Notes under the pieces: model-generated | What the model was told of the DNA's origin: nothing | Seen by the model: the letters and a program-made list of their open reading frames with translations, nothing else | Database searches by the model: none | Translations under genes and position numbers: made by a program | Assembly: GCA_040429635.1 (NCBI GenBank) | Contig: CP158972.1 | Span: 1,684,001 to 1,748,000 of the forward strand | Direction of reading: 5' to 3' | DNA: 64,000 nucleotides | Source of the DNA: Tamlana crocina | GTDB lineage: Bacteria > Bacteroidota > Bacteroidia > Flavobacteriales > Flavobacteriaceae | Shown here: positions 63,128 to 64,000 of the stretch, one piece after another | How the letters are laid out: each line of letters begins with the position of its first letter | Position numbering within the stretch: the first letter of the stretch is position 1

Positions 63128-64000
63128 ATGAAAGATTATATAAACGCCTTATACAGAAACCATTCCTTAATATACAAGGCATTATTGTTTCTGTGCACCA
63201 CGGTTTTAATTGTTTACCTGTTCCCCAAAAGCGGAAAATTTAGATATACTTTTGAGAGAGGAAAGCCTTGGCAATCTGAAAGTTTACAGGCACCTTTCGA
63301 TTTTGCCATTAAAAAAACGGGGGAAGAAATTGCAGCCGAAAAAAAGGAAATTGTTGAAAACGCACTACTGTATTTTAATTTAAATCCTTCGGTTGAAACT
63401 AAAGTGAGCGAGGGGTTTAAATCGCAGTTTGAAGCCACATTTTCTGATACGATATCCAGAGCCAGTTCGGAAAAACTTTTTAAAACCGGAGAGCATATTA
63501 TCTCGCAGCTGTATGCTTTCGGTATTTTAAATGAAAACCACGATTTTCCTGAGGATAAAAGAATAGCCATTCTCGACGGACGTGAAAAAATTAAAGATGG
63601 TTTTTATTCCAATTTAATCAAACCGGATAATGTTCCTGGTGTTATAGATCAGGTATTGGAAAACAACAATCTAAAACATTACAAAACCTCTTTTGTTTCG
63701 TTGTTTTTCGATTTGGTAGAACCGAATTTAAGCTACAACAAAAATTTTACAGATAAGGCGCTTCAGGATGAGTTAAGTGAAATTTCATATACCAAAGGAA
63801 GCATTGCCAAGGAAACCTTGATCGTTTCGAAGGGTGAAGTGGTAGAGGGTAGTAAATACCAGATTTTAAAGTCTTTGCAATCGGAATATGAATCGCAGGT
63901 TTGGAGCCAGTCCAACTATAACTGGATCTTGTTTGCTTATACATTATTGGTGGCTTTGGTTTTACTTATGTTGTTTTTATTCTTAAAAAAGTATCGCCCC
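63128..64000 (+). CDS. 7TM receptor / HD-domain phosphohydrolase, 3' end outside window
   Basis: The first 291 residues of a larger protein, running off the window edge. A first membrane helix near residues 15-35 (IYKALLFLCTTVLIVYLF) precedes an extracytoplasmic domain: ERGKPWQSESLQAPFDFAIK, then a helical stretch, then TKGSIAKETLIVSKGEVVEG. A second helix (about 268-288, WILFAYTLLVALVLLMLFLF) follows near the edge. This is the layout of 7TMR-HD proteins (PgpH-like), whose HD domain in other bacteria breaks down cyclic di-AMP. The HD domain itself lies outside the window, so activity cannot be judged. No frameshift seen. Confidence 0.88.
   Translation, partial: MKDYINALYRNHSLIYKALLFLCTTVLIVYLFPKSGKFRYTFERGKPWQSESLQAPFDFAIKKTGEEIAAEKKEIVENALLYFNLNPSVETKVSEGFKSQFEATFSDTISRASSEKLFKTGEHIISQLYAFGILNENHDFPEDKRIAILDGREKIKDGFYSNLIKPDNVPGVIDQVLENNNLKHYKTSFVSLFFDLVEPNLSYNKNFTDKALQDELSEISYTKGSIAKETLIVSKGEVVEGSKYQILKSLQSEYESQVWSQSNYNWILFAYTLLVALVLLMLFLFLKKYRP

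Overview
The window reads as a chromosome segment of a Bacteroidota bacterium, most likely a (probably marine) member of the Flavobacteriaceae. The grounds are: an AT-rich sequence with few Shine-Dalgarno sites; promoter-like TAnnTTTG boxes; a DUF5723/thrombospondin-type-3/OmpA outer-membrane protein; a PorV-like protein of the type IX secretion family; a small DUF2795 protein; and the gene order recQ / kdsD-tatC-lptB. I see no tRNA or rRNA gene, CRISPR array, phage gene or transposase.

Layout. 1-9260 is mostly housekeeping: secA (its 3' end is cut by the window edge), a DUF2795 protein, a cobalamin adenosyltransferase, an OmpA-family protein, a methyltransferase and the ABC-F protein Uup. 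9366-50334 is one very large surface-polysaccharide locus, entirely on the + strand, with many overlapping genes: wza-wzc, cysQ-cysC, wzm-wzt, then gmd and fcl (GDP-L-fucose), neuA-phosphatase fusion and neuB (nonulosonic acid, probably KDN), about twenty glycosyltransferases, two sulfotransferases, two pyruvyl-transferase-like proteins, an acyltransferase, a methyltransferase-like protein, an O-antigen ligase/polymerase and a polyprenyl-phosphate sugar transferase. 50587-64000 returns to core genes: DUF4105 and PorV-like proteins, pssA, DUF808, lptB, tatC, kdsD, recQ, a cyclophilin-FKBP fusion, an NlpC/P60 peptidase, a thiolase and the start of a 7TM-HD phosphohydrolase.

How the locus could work (inference). 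The sugar transferase loads the first sugar on undecaprenyl phosphate, and the glycosyltransferases extend a chain containing fucose and a nonulosonic acid. CysC would make PAPS for the two sulfotransferases and CysQ would remove the PAP by-product, while acyl and pyruvyl groups would be added by the other enzymes. Export would use Wzm/Wzt and/or Wzc/Wza. The predicted product is an acidic, sulfated, fucose- and KDN-like-containing capsule or O-antigen. No Wzx flippase, Wzb phosphatase, ATP sulfurylase or mannose-1-phosphate guanylyltransferase is in the window.

The locus is a mosaic. Very AT-rich blocks (about 15.83-19.4 kb, 24-27.7 kb, 29.6-32.5 kb) alternate with blocks of ordinary composition. 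One composition break falls inside wzt, at the join between its ATPase and substrate-recognition domains. Copies of a TGTCA...GAGCG(G/C)AGTCGA palindromic repeat lie in several of the few real gaps between genes. A different 120-bp imperfect palindrome lies at 60924-61043.
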